13,970 nt of DNA from an uncultured Bacilli bacterium. Its GTDB lineage: Bacteria; Bacillota_I; Bacilli_A; RF39; UBA660. Both the position numbers and the translations under genes were made by a program. Location: NCBI GenBank assembly GCA_944331725.1, contig CALVJE010000018.1:1-13970 (forward strand), read 5' to 3'. The notes beneath the pieces were generated by a model. It was not told where the DNA came from, did no database searches, and saw nothing but the letters and a program-made list of their open reading frames with translations. Shown piece by piece: positions 1 to 5,630 of this stretch (its first letter is position 1; each line of letters starts with the position of its first letter).

Positions 1-102
1 GGATTATCAGTATCAGAAGTAAATAAACTATTAACCCAATTTGAAAGTATGAAAAAAATGATGAAACAAATGAAAAACGGAAACTTTAAGATGCCTTTTT
101 AG
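1..102 (+). CDS. ffh: Signal recognition particle protein Ffh, C-terminal end (partial)
   Basis: Only the last 33 codons are inside the window; the frame is open from base 1 and stops at TAG 100-102. The translated piece has the typical end of the Ffh methionine-rich M domain: a VNKLL..F motif, then a helix carrying MKKMMKQMK, then a basic/Gly stretch ending in MPF. In the family this domain binds 4.5S RNA and the hydrophobic signal sequences of nascent membrane proteins; the NG GTPase domain would lie upstream of the window. No clear terminator follows, so readthrough into the coat-protein gene 60 bases downstream is possible. The identification rests on a short but characteristic tail. Confidence 0.85.
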   Translation, partial: GLSVSEVNKLLTQFESMKKMMKQMKNGNFKMPF

Positions 103-115
103 GCAATTAATTTAT

Positions 116-142
116 ACACTTTCTACCTACTAGAATATCTTA
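116..142 (+). promoter_or_regulatory. Candidate sigma-K-type promoter of the CotD-like gene
   Basis: An AC at 116-117, a 16-base spacer and AATATCTTA at 134-142 resemble the mother-cell sigma-K pattern (AC, 16-17 bases, CATAnnnTA) with one mismatch. It sits 20 bases before the coat-protein start, where such a promoter would be expected. This is inferred from a short motif in AT-rich DNA and is weak on its own. Confidence 0.3.
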
Positions 143-162
143 ATACTAGAGGAGGAAAGTGT

Positions 163-501
163 ATGTTATTTAATAATCAAGATATTGATATGACATCAAC
201 TATCGATGGCAATAACAATGTTGTTGACCAAGATATGAACATTGATATCAATATGAATAGTAATACTATGGGAATGGGACAAAATATGGGAATGATGACT
301 ACTAACGCTCCAATAATGGAGCCTGTACAAGAACGTCAAATAAATAGAACCTTCGTTCATCAAGTACCACACGTATGTCCAATTCATACAAGAATAGTTA
401 ATCATCACATTTTCAAACATACTTATTGCCCTAGATATACTTGTTGTGAAGAAAATGTTTGTTGCAATATTGATCAAGGTTCTTGTTGTAACTTCCGTTA
501 A
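163..501 (+). CDS. CotD-like spore coat protein, Cys/His-rich
   Basis: A 112-aa protein in two parts. Residues 1-60 are Asn/Met/Asp-rich and of low complexity. Residues 63-112 are rich in His and Cys, with the pattern VPHVCPIHTRIVNHHIFKH followed by three Cys-Cys pairs (C94-C95, C100-C101, C108-C109) plus C72 and C89. The PHxxPxHT...VxHHI.KH pattern is that of the CotD family of inner spore coat proteins, and Cys-rich tails are common in coat proteins that cross-link by disulfides. The start is fixed by AGGAGG at 150-155, seven bases before ATG. A hairpin terminator follows directly. A candidate sigma-K-like promoter lies just upstream, consistent with mother-cell expression. The family call is by motif recognition; the N-terminal part looks lineage-specific. 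Confidence 0.72.
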   Translation: MLFNNQDIDMTSTIDGNNNVVDQDMNIDINMNSNTMGMGQNMGMMTTNAPIMEPVQERQINRTFVHQVPHVCPIHTRIVNHHIFKHTYCPRYTCCEENVCCNIDQGSCCNFR

Positions 502-527
502 AAGCCAAGATAACCATCTTGGTTTTT
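502..527 (+). terminator. Rho-independent terminator after CotD-like gene
   Basis: The arms CCAAGAT (505-511) and ATCTTGG (516-522) enclose the loop AACC and are followed by TTTTT. The stem begins just after the stop codon. A-T pairs at the base extend the stem. Confidence 0.85.
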
Positions 528-576
528 ACATATCTAAAAGTGTCTAATTGTGTCATAATACTTGTAAAATATTCTT

Positions 577-582
577 TATAAT
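577..582 (+). promoter_or_regulatory. Possible -10 box of rpoZ promoter
   Basis: A perfect TATAAT lies 30 bases before the GTG start of rpoZ, downstream of the previous gene's terminator. No convincing -35 hexamer is found at 16-18 bases (TTGTGT at 548-553 is too far away), so only the -10 is proposed. Confidence 0.35.
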
Positions 583-612
583 TATAAGATAATAATAAGG
601 AGTGTGATACAA

Positions 613-819
613 GTGAATTATCCATCTATTGATAAATTACTAAACATTGTTAGTTCCAAATATGAATTAGTTCATATCGCTGCAAGACGTAGTAAAGAAA
701 TGACTAAAGATGAACACTATCAACTAGCTCTTAACCAATATAAATGTAGTAAAAATATAGGTAGAGCTTTAGAAGAAATATTAGAGGGTAAATTAAAGGT
801 GGTTGAAAAAAATAAGTAA
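613..819 (+). CDS. rpoZ: DNA-directed RNA polymerase omega subunit
   Basis: A 68-aa protein with the omega signature: NYPSIDKLL near the N-terminus, SKYELVHIAARRSKEM in the middle (the conserved Arg-rich helix that clasps the beta' subunit), and IGRALEEILEGKL at the C-terminus. Omega helps beta' fold and join RNA polymerase. A GTG at 604 opens the same frame, but AAGGAG at 597-602 would be one base from it; the GTG at 613 is placed about ten bases after that site and gives the family's usual N-terminus, so it is preferred. In Bacilli rpoZ normally follows gmk; here it stands alone between two terminators, so it appears to be monocistronic. Confidence 0.88.
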   Translation: MNYPSIDKLLNIVSSKYELVHIAARRSKEMTKDEHYQLALNQYKCSKNIGRALEEILEGKLKVVEKNK

Positions 820-844
820 CACATATCATTAAGATATGTGTTTT
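818..844 (+). terminator. Rho-independent terminator after rpoZ
   Basis: A perfect 10-bp stem, AACACATATC (818-827) with GATATGTGTT (833-842), encloses the loop ATTAA and ends in TTTT. The left arm starts within the rpoZ stop codon. Confidence 0.85.
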
Positions 845-850
845 ACCTTG

Positions 851-879
851 TTTAAATAATCATTTTAATATGTTACAAT
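851..879 (+). promoter_or_regulatory. Sigma-A-type promoter of the radical SAM-recX operon
   Basis: TTTAAA (851-856), a 17-base spacer and TACAAT (874-879), with TGT just before the -10 (extended -10). It lies 24 bases before the radical SAM start and just after the rpoZ terminator. Its -35, spacing, extended -10 and the bases after it match the suf operon promoter at 7758-7786. Confidence 0.55.
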
Positions 880-902
880 AACTAACAAGAAGGTGATTAT
901 AT

Positions 903-1967
903 ATGTTAAAAGACCTATGTTTTGAAATAATTGAAACTTGTCCTAACAACTGTCTTTTTTGTTCATCTTGTTCTTCTATTAATAAAGAAAAGTTAATAGA
1001 ATATAAAAAGTTTAAAGAAGTAATAGATTATTTTATAAGTATAGGAGGAATAGAAGAAATATCTTTATCTGGAGGAGAACCCTTATTACACCCTGAATTA
1101 TTAAGAATGATTAGATATTGTAAATCAAATAATATTAAAACAGTATTATTTACTAGTGGTATAAAGAAACGCTTTAAAATGTCTGAATCTGATAAGGAAC
1201 AGTTAGAATTTAATTTAAGAAAATCATATAAATCATATCTTAGTGAAGGTATACCTAAAGATGAATATGAAAAGTTAATAAGTAAACAAATGTCAATATA
1301 TTTGAGTTATGATGAAAAAAAGTATGACCATCTTTCTACTTATGATTGTAAACTGTTAAAAGAAAATGGTTTAGATAAAATTGTTTTTGATTTTGAGGCT
1401 TGGGATAAAAATATCTATGATAAGATTATGGGAACTAAAGATTTATTTGACTTAGTTACTCTTTCTATGATAAAAGCGAAAAGTTCTGGACTAAATACAG
1501 ATGCCCATTTTATTCCTACTAAAATTAATTATAAAGAGTTAGAAGATATCATTGAAATGTTAAATGTAGCAGAATTTGATGAGTTAAGTATTTTAAACTT
1601 TGTTCCCCAAGGAAGAGGAAAAATTAATGAAGATTTACTCTCTTTATCAGAAGATGAATTTAAGGAATTTATTGAAATATTTAATAGATGTAAAGATAAA
1701 TTTAAAGGTAATTTAAGAGTGGGAATCCACTTACAAGGAGAAGATACTCATAAATGTGCAGCGGGATTAAGTAAATTAGTTATAAAGTATGACGGAACAG
1801 TTTTACCGTGTGCAGCTTTTAAAGAATATGATTTAAAAACACTTAATAGTATTGGTATAAAGACACCTAATATTTATGATGGTTTAGAAGAAATAAATAT
1901 ATATAATGGCACTAGAAAAAGACCTTTATGTAAACAGTTATATCACTTTAATAAAGTAATTAAATGA
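903..1967 (+). CDS. Radical SAM enzyme with SPASM-like Cys-rich tail, function unknown
   Basis: A 354-aa protein. The [4Fe-4S]/SAM motif CX3CX2C is C13-C17-C20 (CPNNCLFC), with an aromatic residue before the last Cys as usual. SGGEPLLHPEL follows, the glycine-rich motif that contacts the SAM amino group. Residues about 95-150 form a Lys/Glu-rich, probably helical insertion not typical of the core barrel. The tail has three further cysteines, C285 (CAAG), C303 (DGTVLPC) and C343 (PLC), a reduced SPASM/twitch-like pattern for an auxiliary cluster. Relatives modify peptides or mature enzymes; the substrate here cannot be told. The start follows an AGGTGAT ribosome site. recX follows after ten bases and is probably co-transcribed. 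As an Fe-S enzyme it would depend on the SUF system at 7826. Confidence 0.88.
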   Translation: MLKDLCFEIIETCPNNCLFCSSCSSINKEKLIEYKKFKEVIDYFISIGGIEEISLSGGEPLLHPELLRMIRYCKSNNIKTVLFTSGIKKRFKMSESDKEQLEFNLRKSYKSYLSEGIPKDEYEKLISKQMSIYLSYDEKKYDHLSTYDCKLLKENGLDKIVFDFEAWDKNIYDKIMGTKDLFDLVTLSMIKAKSSGLNTDAHFIPTKINYKELEDIIEMLNVAEFDELSILNFVPQGRGKINEDLLSLSEDEFKEFIEIFNRCKDKFKGNLRVGIHLQGEDTHKCAAGLSKLVIKYDGTVLPCAAFKEYDLKTLNSIGIKTPNIYDGLEEINIYNGTRKRPLCKQLYHFNKVIK

Positions 1968-1977
1968 GGAGGTACTA

Positions 1978-2727
1978 ATGAAAATAGAAAAGTTTAAGAA
2001 AAGACCTAATGGTTTATACACCATTTATTTAGATAATTTTAATACTTATGACTTTTATGAAGAAATAATATTAAAATATGAACTACTATTAACAAAGACA
2101 ATAGAAGAAGATGAACTTAATAAGATAATTGAAGATAATAAAAACTATGAAAGTTATTATGATGCTTTAAAAACTTTAAAAAGAGTTATTAAAACTAAAG
2201 AAGAGATAAGAAAGCTTTTAACTGATAAAAAGTATAGTAAGGAAAGTATAAACTTTGCTATCACCACTTTAGAAAAACAAGGTTATATTAATGATAAGAA
2301 CTATTCTAAGAGTTATATTCATAATAGTATTATTACAACTAATAAAGGACCTAAAAAAATAGAAGAAGAACTAATAAAAAAAGGAGTAGTATTTGATGAT
2401 TATAATGAAGCTTTAGAAGAGTATAATACATCTTTAGAAAAAGAAAAAATAGAGAAGTTAATCTCTAAAAAAATAAAATCTAATCATAATAAAAGTGCTA
2501 AAGTCTTAAAACAAAAATTACAAATAGATTTAATTAATAATGGATTTTCTAAAGATATTATAAAAGAAGAATTAAACTCTACTACTATAGAAGAAAATAA
2601 TGATATTGCAAAAAAAGAATATGAAAAATATTATAAAAAATTAAGTAAAAAATATTCTGGTAAAGAACTAGAATATAAACTTAAACAAAAAATGTATAGT
2701 CTAGGTCTTAATATAGAAAAAGAATAA
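1978..2727 (+). CDS. recX: Regulatory protein RecX
   Basis: A 249-aa all-helical protein. The N-terminal part has the Firmicute RecX pattern (IEKFKKRPNGLYTIYLD near the start, then LKYELL). The core three-helix repeats follow, with TKEEIRKLL, LEKQGYINDKNYSKSY and GPKKIEEELIKKG, the last being RecX's characteristic GP..I..EL..KG motif. RecX binds RecA filaments and limits recombinase activity. Its length is close to the roughly 260 aa of Bacillus RecX. The ribosome site GAGGAGGT overlaps the TGA stop of the radical SAM gene, so the two are translated from one mRNA. The coupling to a radical SAM gene rather than to recA is unusual, and no functional link can be read from the sequence. Lysine and glutamate content is very high, as elsewhere in this AT-rich genome. 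Confidence 0.85.
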   Translation: MKIEKFKKRPNGLYTIYLDNFNTYDFYEEIILKYELLLTKTIEEDELNKIIEDNKNYESYYDALKTLKRVIKTKEEIRKLLTDKKYSKESINFAITTLEKQGYINDKNYSKSYIHNSIITTNKGPKKIEEELIKKGVVFDDYNEALEEYNTSLEKEKIEKLISKKIKSNHNKSAKVLKQKLQIDLINNGFSKDIIKEELNSTTIEENNDIAKKEYEKYYKKLSKKYSGKELEYKLKQKMYSLGLNIEKE

Positions 2728-2747
2728 GGATAGCAAAAACTATCCTT
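2726..2747. terminator. Bidirectional terminator between recX and the convergent unknown gene
   Basis: A perfect stem, AAGGATAG (2726-2733) with CTATCCTT (2740-2747), encloses CAAAAA. The plus-strand arm is followed by TTTTATA and the minus-strand arm by a T-rich run. The left arm contains the recX stop and the right arm contains the TAG stop of the minus-strand gene (2740-2742). Confidence 0.8.
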
Positions 2748-3450
2748 TTATAGTATGTGTATATTTTTTCTCATCATCTTGACTAATAGAATCAGTACTA
2801 TCTTTAATCTCTTTTATATATTGATTACTTAAAGCTTCAAACTCTCTACCAACCTCAAGTAAATCTTGACCTTCAATTCCATAAGCTCTAAGTAAAATAA
2901 TAAATAAAGGTGCAGGCCAAGACTCTGTTTCATCCTCTTTAACTATAACTCTCTCAAATTCATAAGGAGTATTTATAGTTCTAAGAGTATATCTAACACC
3001 AAGATTAATTTCTCTTATTTGAAAGATATCAAATAAATCTTTTACATTAGCTTTACCTTCTTCTACTAAATGATTATGTAAAAGACTAGTAGCTTTAATA
3101 ATATGGTCATTATCTTCTATTCCATATTGATCATTAATAAATCTTAATTTACCTTTAGATCTACTAATCATTCTATAAAACTTAGACCAATCATAAAGTA
3201 ATTGTAAAGACTCATTACCCTTAATTTCATCTTCTATTATTCTATTACGTAAACATCTTTTATACTCATCATCTTTTTCTTTCTCTGTATTTTTTAGTTT
3301 CTTTTCTACACCTACTTTAATACTATCTCTCCATATAAAGAAATCTTCAATATTTTCAATAGTAACAGGAAAATTACTAAAGTCATTTTCAACGTTATTA
3401 CATATTTCTATTAATCTATTCTTATCATATTCAGTTATTCCATTTCTCAT
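2740..3450 (-). CDS. Hypothetical protein, 236 aa
   Basis: A soluble, highly charged, probably mostly helical protein; I do not recognise a family. There is no signal peptide or membrane segment. Visible features are an N-terminal acidic/basic helical stretch (residues 1-80), YDWSKFYRMISRSKGK near the middle, and a hydrophobic WPAPLFIILLRAYGIEG segment near residue 185 that may form a core helix or interface. The start is ATG at 3450, six bases after AAAGGG. The same frame stays open upstream to a TTG at 3510, but that TTG is the first half of the -35 box, so the longer form cannot be translated from this promoter. Transcription is monocistronic from a consensus promoter, ending in the hairpin shared with recX. 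Strong constitutive expression is likely. Confidence 0.75.
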   Translation of the reverse strand: MRNGITEYDKNRLIEICNNVENDFSNFPVTIENIEDFFIWRDSIKVGVEKKLKNTEKEKDDEYKRCLRNRIIEDEIKGNESLQLLYDWSKFYRMISRSKGKLRFINDQYGIEDNDHIIKATSLLHNHLVEEGKANVKDLFDIFQIREINLGVRYTLRTINTPYEFERVIVKEDETESWPAPLFIILLRAYGIEGQDLLEVGREFEALSNQYIKEIKDSTDSISQDDEKKYTHTIKG

Positions 3451-3481
3451 AATTTCATCCCTTTCATTTCTTGTGCTGCAT

Positions 3482-3510
3482 ATTATAACACAAAAGTTTA
3501 ATTTTGTCAA
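3482..3510 (-). promoter_or_regulatory. Perfect-consensus sigma-A promoter
   Basis: Read on the minus strand: TTGACA (3510-3505), exactly 17 bases, TATAAT (3487-3482). Both hexamers and the spacing are ideal. The expected start of transcription is near 3475, leaving a short leader before the ATG at 3450. The -35 box abuts the T-run of the prsA terminator. Confidence 0.92.
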
Positions 3511-3545
3511 AAAAGAGAAGTAACCTAAAAAGTGTACTTCTCTTT
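3504..3545 (-). terminator. prsA: Rho-independent terminator of prsA
   Basis: Arms at 3512-3522 and 3535-3545 form a perfect 11-bp stem (AAAGAGAAGTA with its complement) around a 12-base loop. On the minus strand it is followed directly by a run of T that leads into the TTGACA of the next promoter. Confidence 0.88.
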
Positions 3546-3566
3546 AACTATTAAATTTTATTTTTA

Positions 3567-4571
3567 CTAACTAGCAGTACTATTACTACTAACACTATCT
3601 AATAATTGTTGCATTAACTCATCATAATCTTTCTTTAAGCTATCATCTTTAAATTCAATACCAGCATCTTCTCTAATAGCAATTAAAGCATCATATCTTA
3701 GAGTTGCATCTTCATTTAACTTATCATCAGTTAGAGTCTGTATAATATCATCTTTAACTTTTTTTAGTTTAGGTTTCTTCTTTTGATCAACCTTAAGTAT
3801 TATATGATATCCAAAACTAGATTTAACAGGTTCTTCAGTATATTTACCTTCTTCAAGGTCAATTGACGCATTTAAGAAAGCTTCATCCATATTATCATCT
3901 CTATTAAAGTAATCAATTAAACCACCATCACTAGCACTACCAGTATCATCAGAATTTTCTTTAGCAAGCTTTTCAAAATCAGCACCATCATCTAATTTTT
4001 TAATTAAATCTTCTGCTTCTTTCTTAGCTTTCTCTTCAGCTTCAGTTTGTTCTTCAGTAGACATATCATCAGTAGTTTCAGGCTTTATTAATATATGTCT
4101 AACTTTAATATCACCAATTACTTCATCATCATAATACTTTTGTATTTCATCATCAGTAATACTATCTTTAACATAATCTTCAATCGCTAAATTTCTCTTA
4201 TATTCAAGTGATAATAATTCTCTTAATTCATCTTCATTTTCAACACCTAAATATTGAGTAATAGCAGCATTAAATGCTTCTTCATCATTATTGTATTGAG
4301 ACTTCATTTGTTCAATTTGAGCATTAATAGTTTCTTCCTCTTCATCATCAGTCTTATACTTTTCATCAAATAATTGACGATCAATCATATCAACAAGTAA
4401 AGCAATACCATACTTATCCCTTAATTCCTCATATAGAGCATCAGCTGTAATCTTTCCTTCATCAGTTTTAACGACAGTATTATTATCTTTAAGTTCAGCA
4501 TTATTGCCACAACCAGTTACAAATAAACATACCGCTAAAGCTGAAGCTGTAACTTTAATTATTTTTTTCAT
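3567..4571 (-). CDS. prsA: PrsA-type peptidyl-prolyl isomerase lipoprotein (foldase)
   Basis: A 334-aa extracytoplasmic foldase. The N-terminus is a lipoprotein signal: basic MKKIIK, a hydrophobic stretch, then the lipobox VTGC with Cys21 as the lipidated residue. Residues 35-145 are the helical, acidic N-terminal chaperone part. Residues about 154-262 form a parvulin-type isomerase domain, with KVRHILIKPE at its start, the DLIKKLDDGADFEKLAKENSDD segment (from about residue 188), GGLIDYF, and SSFGYHIILKV at its end. The last 70 residues complete the chaperone part, and the tail is Ser-rich. PrsA sits on the outer face of the membrane and helps secreted proteins fold. AAGGAGGAAATTG precedes ATG. 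It is monocistronic, with its own promoter and terminator. The protein is very acidic, as Bacilli homologues can be. Confidence 0.9.
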   Translation of the reverse strand: MKKIIKVTASALAVCLFVTGCGNNAELKDNNTVVKTDEGKITADALYEELRDKYGIALLVDMIDRQLFDEKYKTDDEEEETINAQIEQMKSQYNNDEEAFNAAITQYLGVENEDELRELLSLEYKRNLAIEDYVKDSITDDEIQKYYDDEVIGDIKVRHILIKPETTDDMSTEEQTEAEEKAKKEAEDLIKKLDDGADFEKLAKENSDDTGSASDGGLIDYFNRDDNMDEAFLNASIDLEEGKYTEEPVKSSFGYHIILKVDQKKKPKLKKVKDDIIQTLTDDKLNEDATLRYDALIAIREDAGIEFKDDSLKKDYDELMQQLLDSVSSNSTAS

Positions 4572-4598
4572 TCAATTTCCTCCTTGTACTCATTAAAT

Positions 4599-4627
4599 AT
4601 AATAGCATTAACTCTTCTAACTTGCAA
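4599..4627 (-). promoter_or_regulatory. prsA: Sigma-A-type promoter of prsA
   Basis: On the minus strand, TTGCAA (4627-4622), 17 bases, then TATTAT (4604-4599) preceded by TGC, an extended -10. It lies about 30 bases upstream of the prsA start. Confidence 0.6.
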
Positions 4628-4647
4628 ATAAATAAAGTAAATTTATC

Positions 4648-4675
4648 ACACTTTTTTAATAATTACCATAAAATA
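4648..4675 (+). promoter_or_regulatory. Candidate sigma-K promoter of the tiny sporulation genes
   Basis: AC at 4648-4649, a 17-base spacer, then CATAAAATA at 4667-4675, which fits the published mother-cell pattern AC-N16/17-CATAnnnTA exactly. It lies 33 bases before the first peptide. The match agrees with sporulation control inferred from the peptide family, but the motif is short and AT-rich. Confidence 0.45.
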
Positions 4676-4708
4676 ATGTGAACACTAGAAAAAAAGGAGG
4701 ATTAAGTT

Positions 4709-4789
4709 ATGGGTAATTGTAATTCAAGCAGCGCTATTGTATTAGTATTATTTATCTTACTAGTTATAATTATAGGTGCCTATATCTAA
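4709..4789 (+). CDS. YjcZ-like tiny sporulation membrane peptide, 26 aa
   Basis: A 26-residue peptide: a polar start (MGNCNSSS) and one membrane helix, AIVLVLFILLVIIIGAYI. The FxLIVVLFILLIIVGA-type helix is the hallmark of the YjcZ family of tiny sporulation proteins, whose B. subtilis member has the same VLFILLIIVGAA core. The Gly/Tyr-rich head of that protein is replaced here by Cys/Asn/Ser. AAAAAGGAGG at 4691-4700 gives a strong ribosome site eight bases before ATG. The second peptide follows 22 bases on with its own strong site, so the pair is one transcript. The exact role is not established for the family; association with the forespore or coat-side membranes is the usual idea. Confidence 0.78.
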   Translation: MGNCNSSSAIVLVLFILLVIIIGAYI

Positions 4790-4811
4790 GATATAATAAG
4801 GAGGTGTAAAA

Positions 4812-4940
4812 ATGTCTTGTTCAAATAATCAAACAGTAACTACAAGCTGCTGTACATCAAGACCAAGAAATAGTTTTGTAATCATAATTGTATTATACAT
4901 CTTACTAGCTATCATCTTAGGTTCTTGTATGACTTATTAA
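4812..4940 (+). CDS. Second YjcZ-like small membrane peptide, 42 aa, Cys-containing
   Basis: A 42-residue peptide with a polar Cys/Thr/Ser-rich head (three Cys in the first 14 residues, including a CC pair at 13-14), a positive RPRN patch at 17-20, and one membrane helix FVIIIVLYILLAIILG ending in SCMTY. The helix resembles that of the first peptide and of YjcZ relatives, so the two probably arose by duplication. The positive patch next to the helix predicts the head on the cytosolic side. AAGGAGGTG precedes the ATG and a strong terminator follows. It is co-transcribed with the 26-aa peptide. The cysteines could allow cross-linking in the spore coat or cortex layer, which is inference only. 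Confidence 0.7.
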   Translation: MSCSNNQTVTTSCCTSRPRNSFVIIIVLYILLAIILGSCMTY

Positions 4941-4943
4941 TTA

Positions 4944-4972
4944 AGAAGCTCTAGAAATTAGAGTTTCTTTTT
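4944..4972 (+). terminator. Rho-independent terminator of the sporulation peptide pair
   Basis: AGAAGCTCTA (4944-4953) pairs with TAGAGTTTCT (4959-4968) with one G-U pair, enclosing GAAAT, followed by TTTT. It lies directly after the second peptide. Confidence 0.85.
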
Positions 4973-5018
4973 GTATAATAAAAAGAAATTAGTAAATAAT
5001 AAAAACAGGTGAAGTCTA

Positions 5019-5537
5019 ATGACAACAAAAAAGAATCTATATTACTATTTAAATAATTTTCTTTTATTTTCATTTTTTGGTTTTATTTTTGAAAATATAA
5101 TGCATTTTATAACTGCAGGAAGTTTTACTAACAATCCATTCTATGGACCTTGGATGCCTATATATGGATTTGGTGTAATTATTATGATTTTTTTAACAAG
5201 ACTAATATTTAATAATCTAAAGATAAAAAGATGGCTAAAAATAATTTTATTATTTTTAACAGTTACTATCATTTTAACTATATTAGAATTAGCAGGAGGA
5301 TACTTAACAGAGTTTGTTTTTCATAAAAGCTTTTGGGATTATACTGATTTAAAATTTAACTTTGGTAAATATATTGCTTTAGAAGTAAGTCTTGGTTGGG
5401 GTGTCGCTTGTCTTATATTTCTTTATATAGTAAAACCTCTAACAGACAAGTTTATTGATAAAATTCCTAAATTCATTTCCATAATTCTTCTAATTTTAAT
5501 AATAATTGACTTTATATTTAGTTTCTTTCTAAAATAG
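5019..5537 (+). CDS. CmpB-family putative ABC transporter permease-like membrane protein
   Basis: A 172-aa integral membrane protein with about five helices (roughly residues 10-30, 48-66, 73-97, 119-139 and 151-170). It has the conserved words of the family Pfam names as putative ABC-transporter type IV (ABC_trans_CmpB): FFGFIFEN near residue 19, FYGPWMPIYGFG at 41-52, LELAGGYLTEFVF at 89-101, WDYTDLKFNFGKYI at 106-119 and LGWGV at 125-129. Despite the name, no ATPase or binding protein is adjacent and the molecular role of this family is not known to me. ACAGGTGAA provides a ribosome site before ATG. A TATAAT at 4974-4979, just after the preceding terminator, could serve as its -10. No terminator is seen after it. 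Confidence 0.8.
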   Translation: MTTKKNLYYYLNNFLLFSFFGFIFENIMHFITAGSFTNNPFYGPWMPIYGFGVIIMIFLTRLIFNNLKIKRWLKIILLFLTVTIILTILELAGGYLTEFVFHKSFWDYTDLKFNFGKYIALEVSLGWGVACLIFLYIVKPLTDKFIDKIPKFISIILLILIIIDFIFSFFLK

Positions 5538-5598
5538 ACTGTAATCGCAAAACTTTGAAAGATAACTATAAATATTTAAATAATCTTATATGAAATTA

Positions 5599-5607
5599 TG
5601 CTATACT
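5599..5607 (+). promoter_or_regulatory. Possible extended -10 promoter of the tail-anchored unknown gene
   Basis: TGCTATACT (TG, one base, then TATACT) lies 23 bases before the ATG at 5631. The nearest -35-like word, TTTAAA at 5575-5580, is 21 bases away, too far for standard spacing, so the site would rely on its extended -10. Confidence 0.35.
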
Positions 5608-5630
5608 ATATTTGAAAGTAGTGATAATTA

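Noticed and set aside
196..477. Open frame on the minus strand across the CotD-like gene
   Set aside because: It is antisense to a gene with a clear family pattern, strong ribosome site and terminator; it has no ribosome site of its own and low-complexity content.
163..501. The Cys-rich protein as a precursor peptide for the radical SAM enzyme
   Set aside because: It is separated by two terminators and rpoZ, has CotD-like His motifs and no leader-like layout.
1965..1967. Mycoplasma-type genetic code (TGA as Trp)
   Set aside because: Several genes end with TGA in the correct place (for example at 1965-1967 and 6642-6644) and conserved tryptophans are TGG.
3451..3510. Upstream extension of the 236-aa protein to a TTG start at 3510
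   Set aside because: The TTG is part of the perfect -35 box and the -10 lies inside the extension, so transcripts start after it; a good ribosome site precedes ATG 3450.
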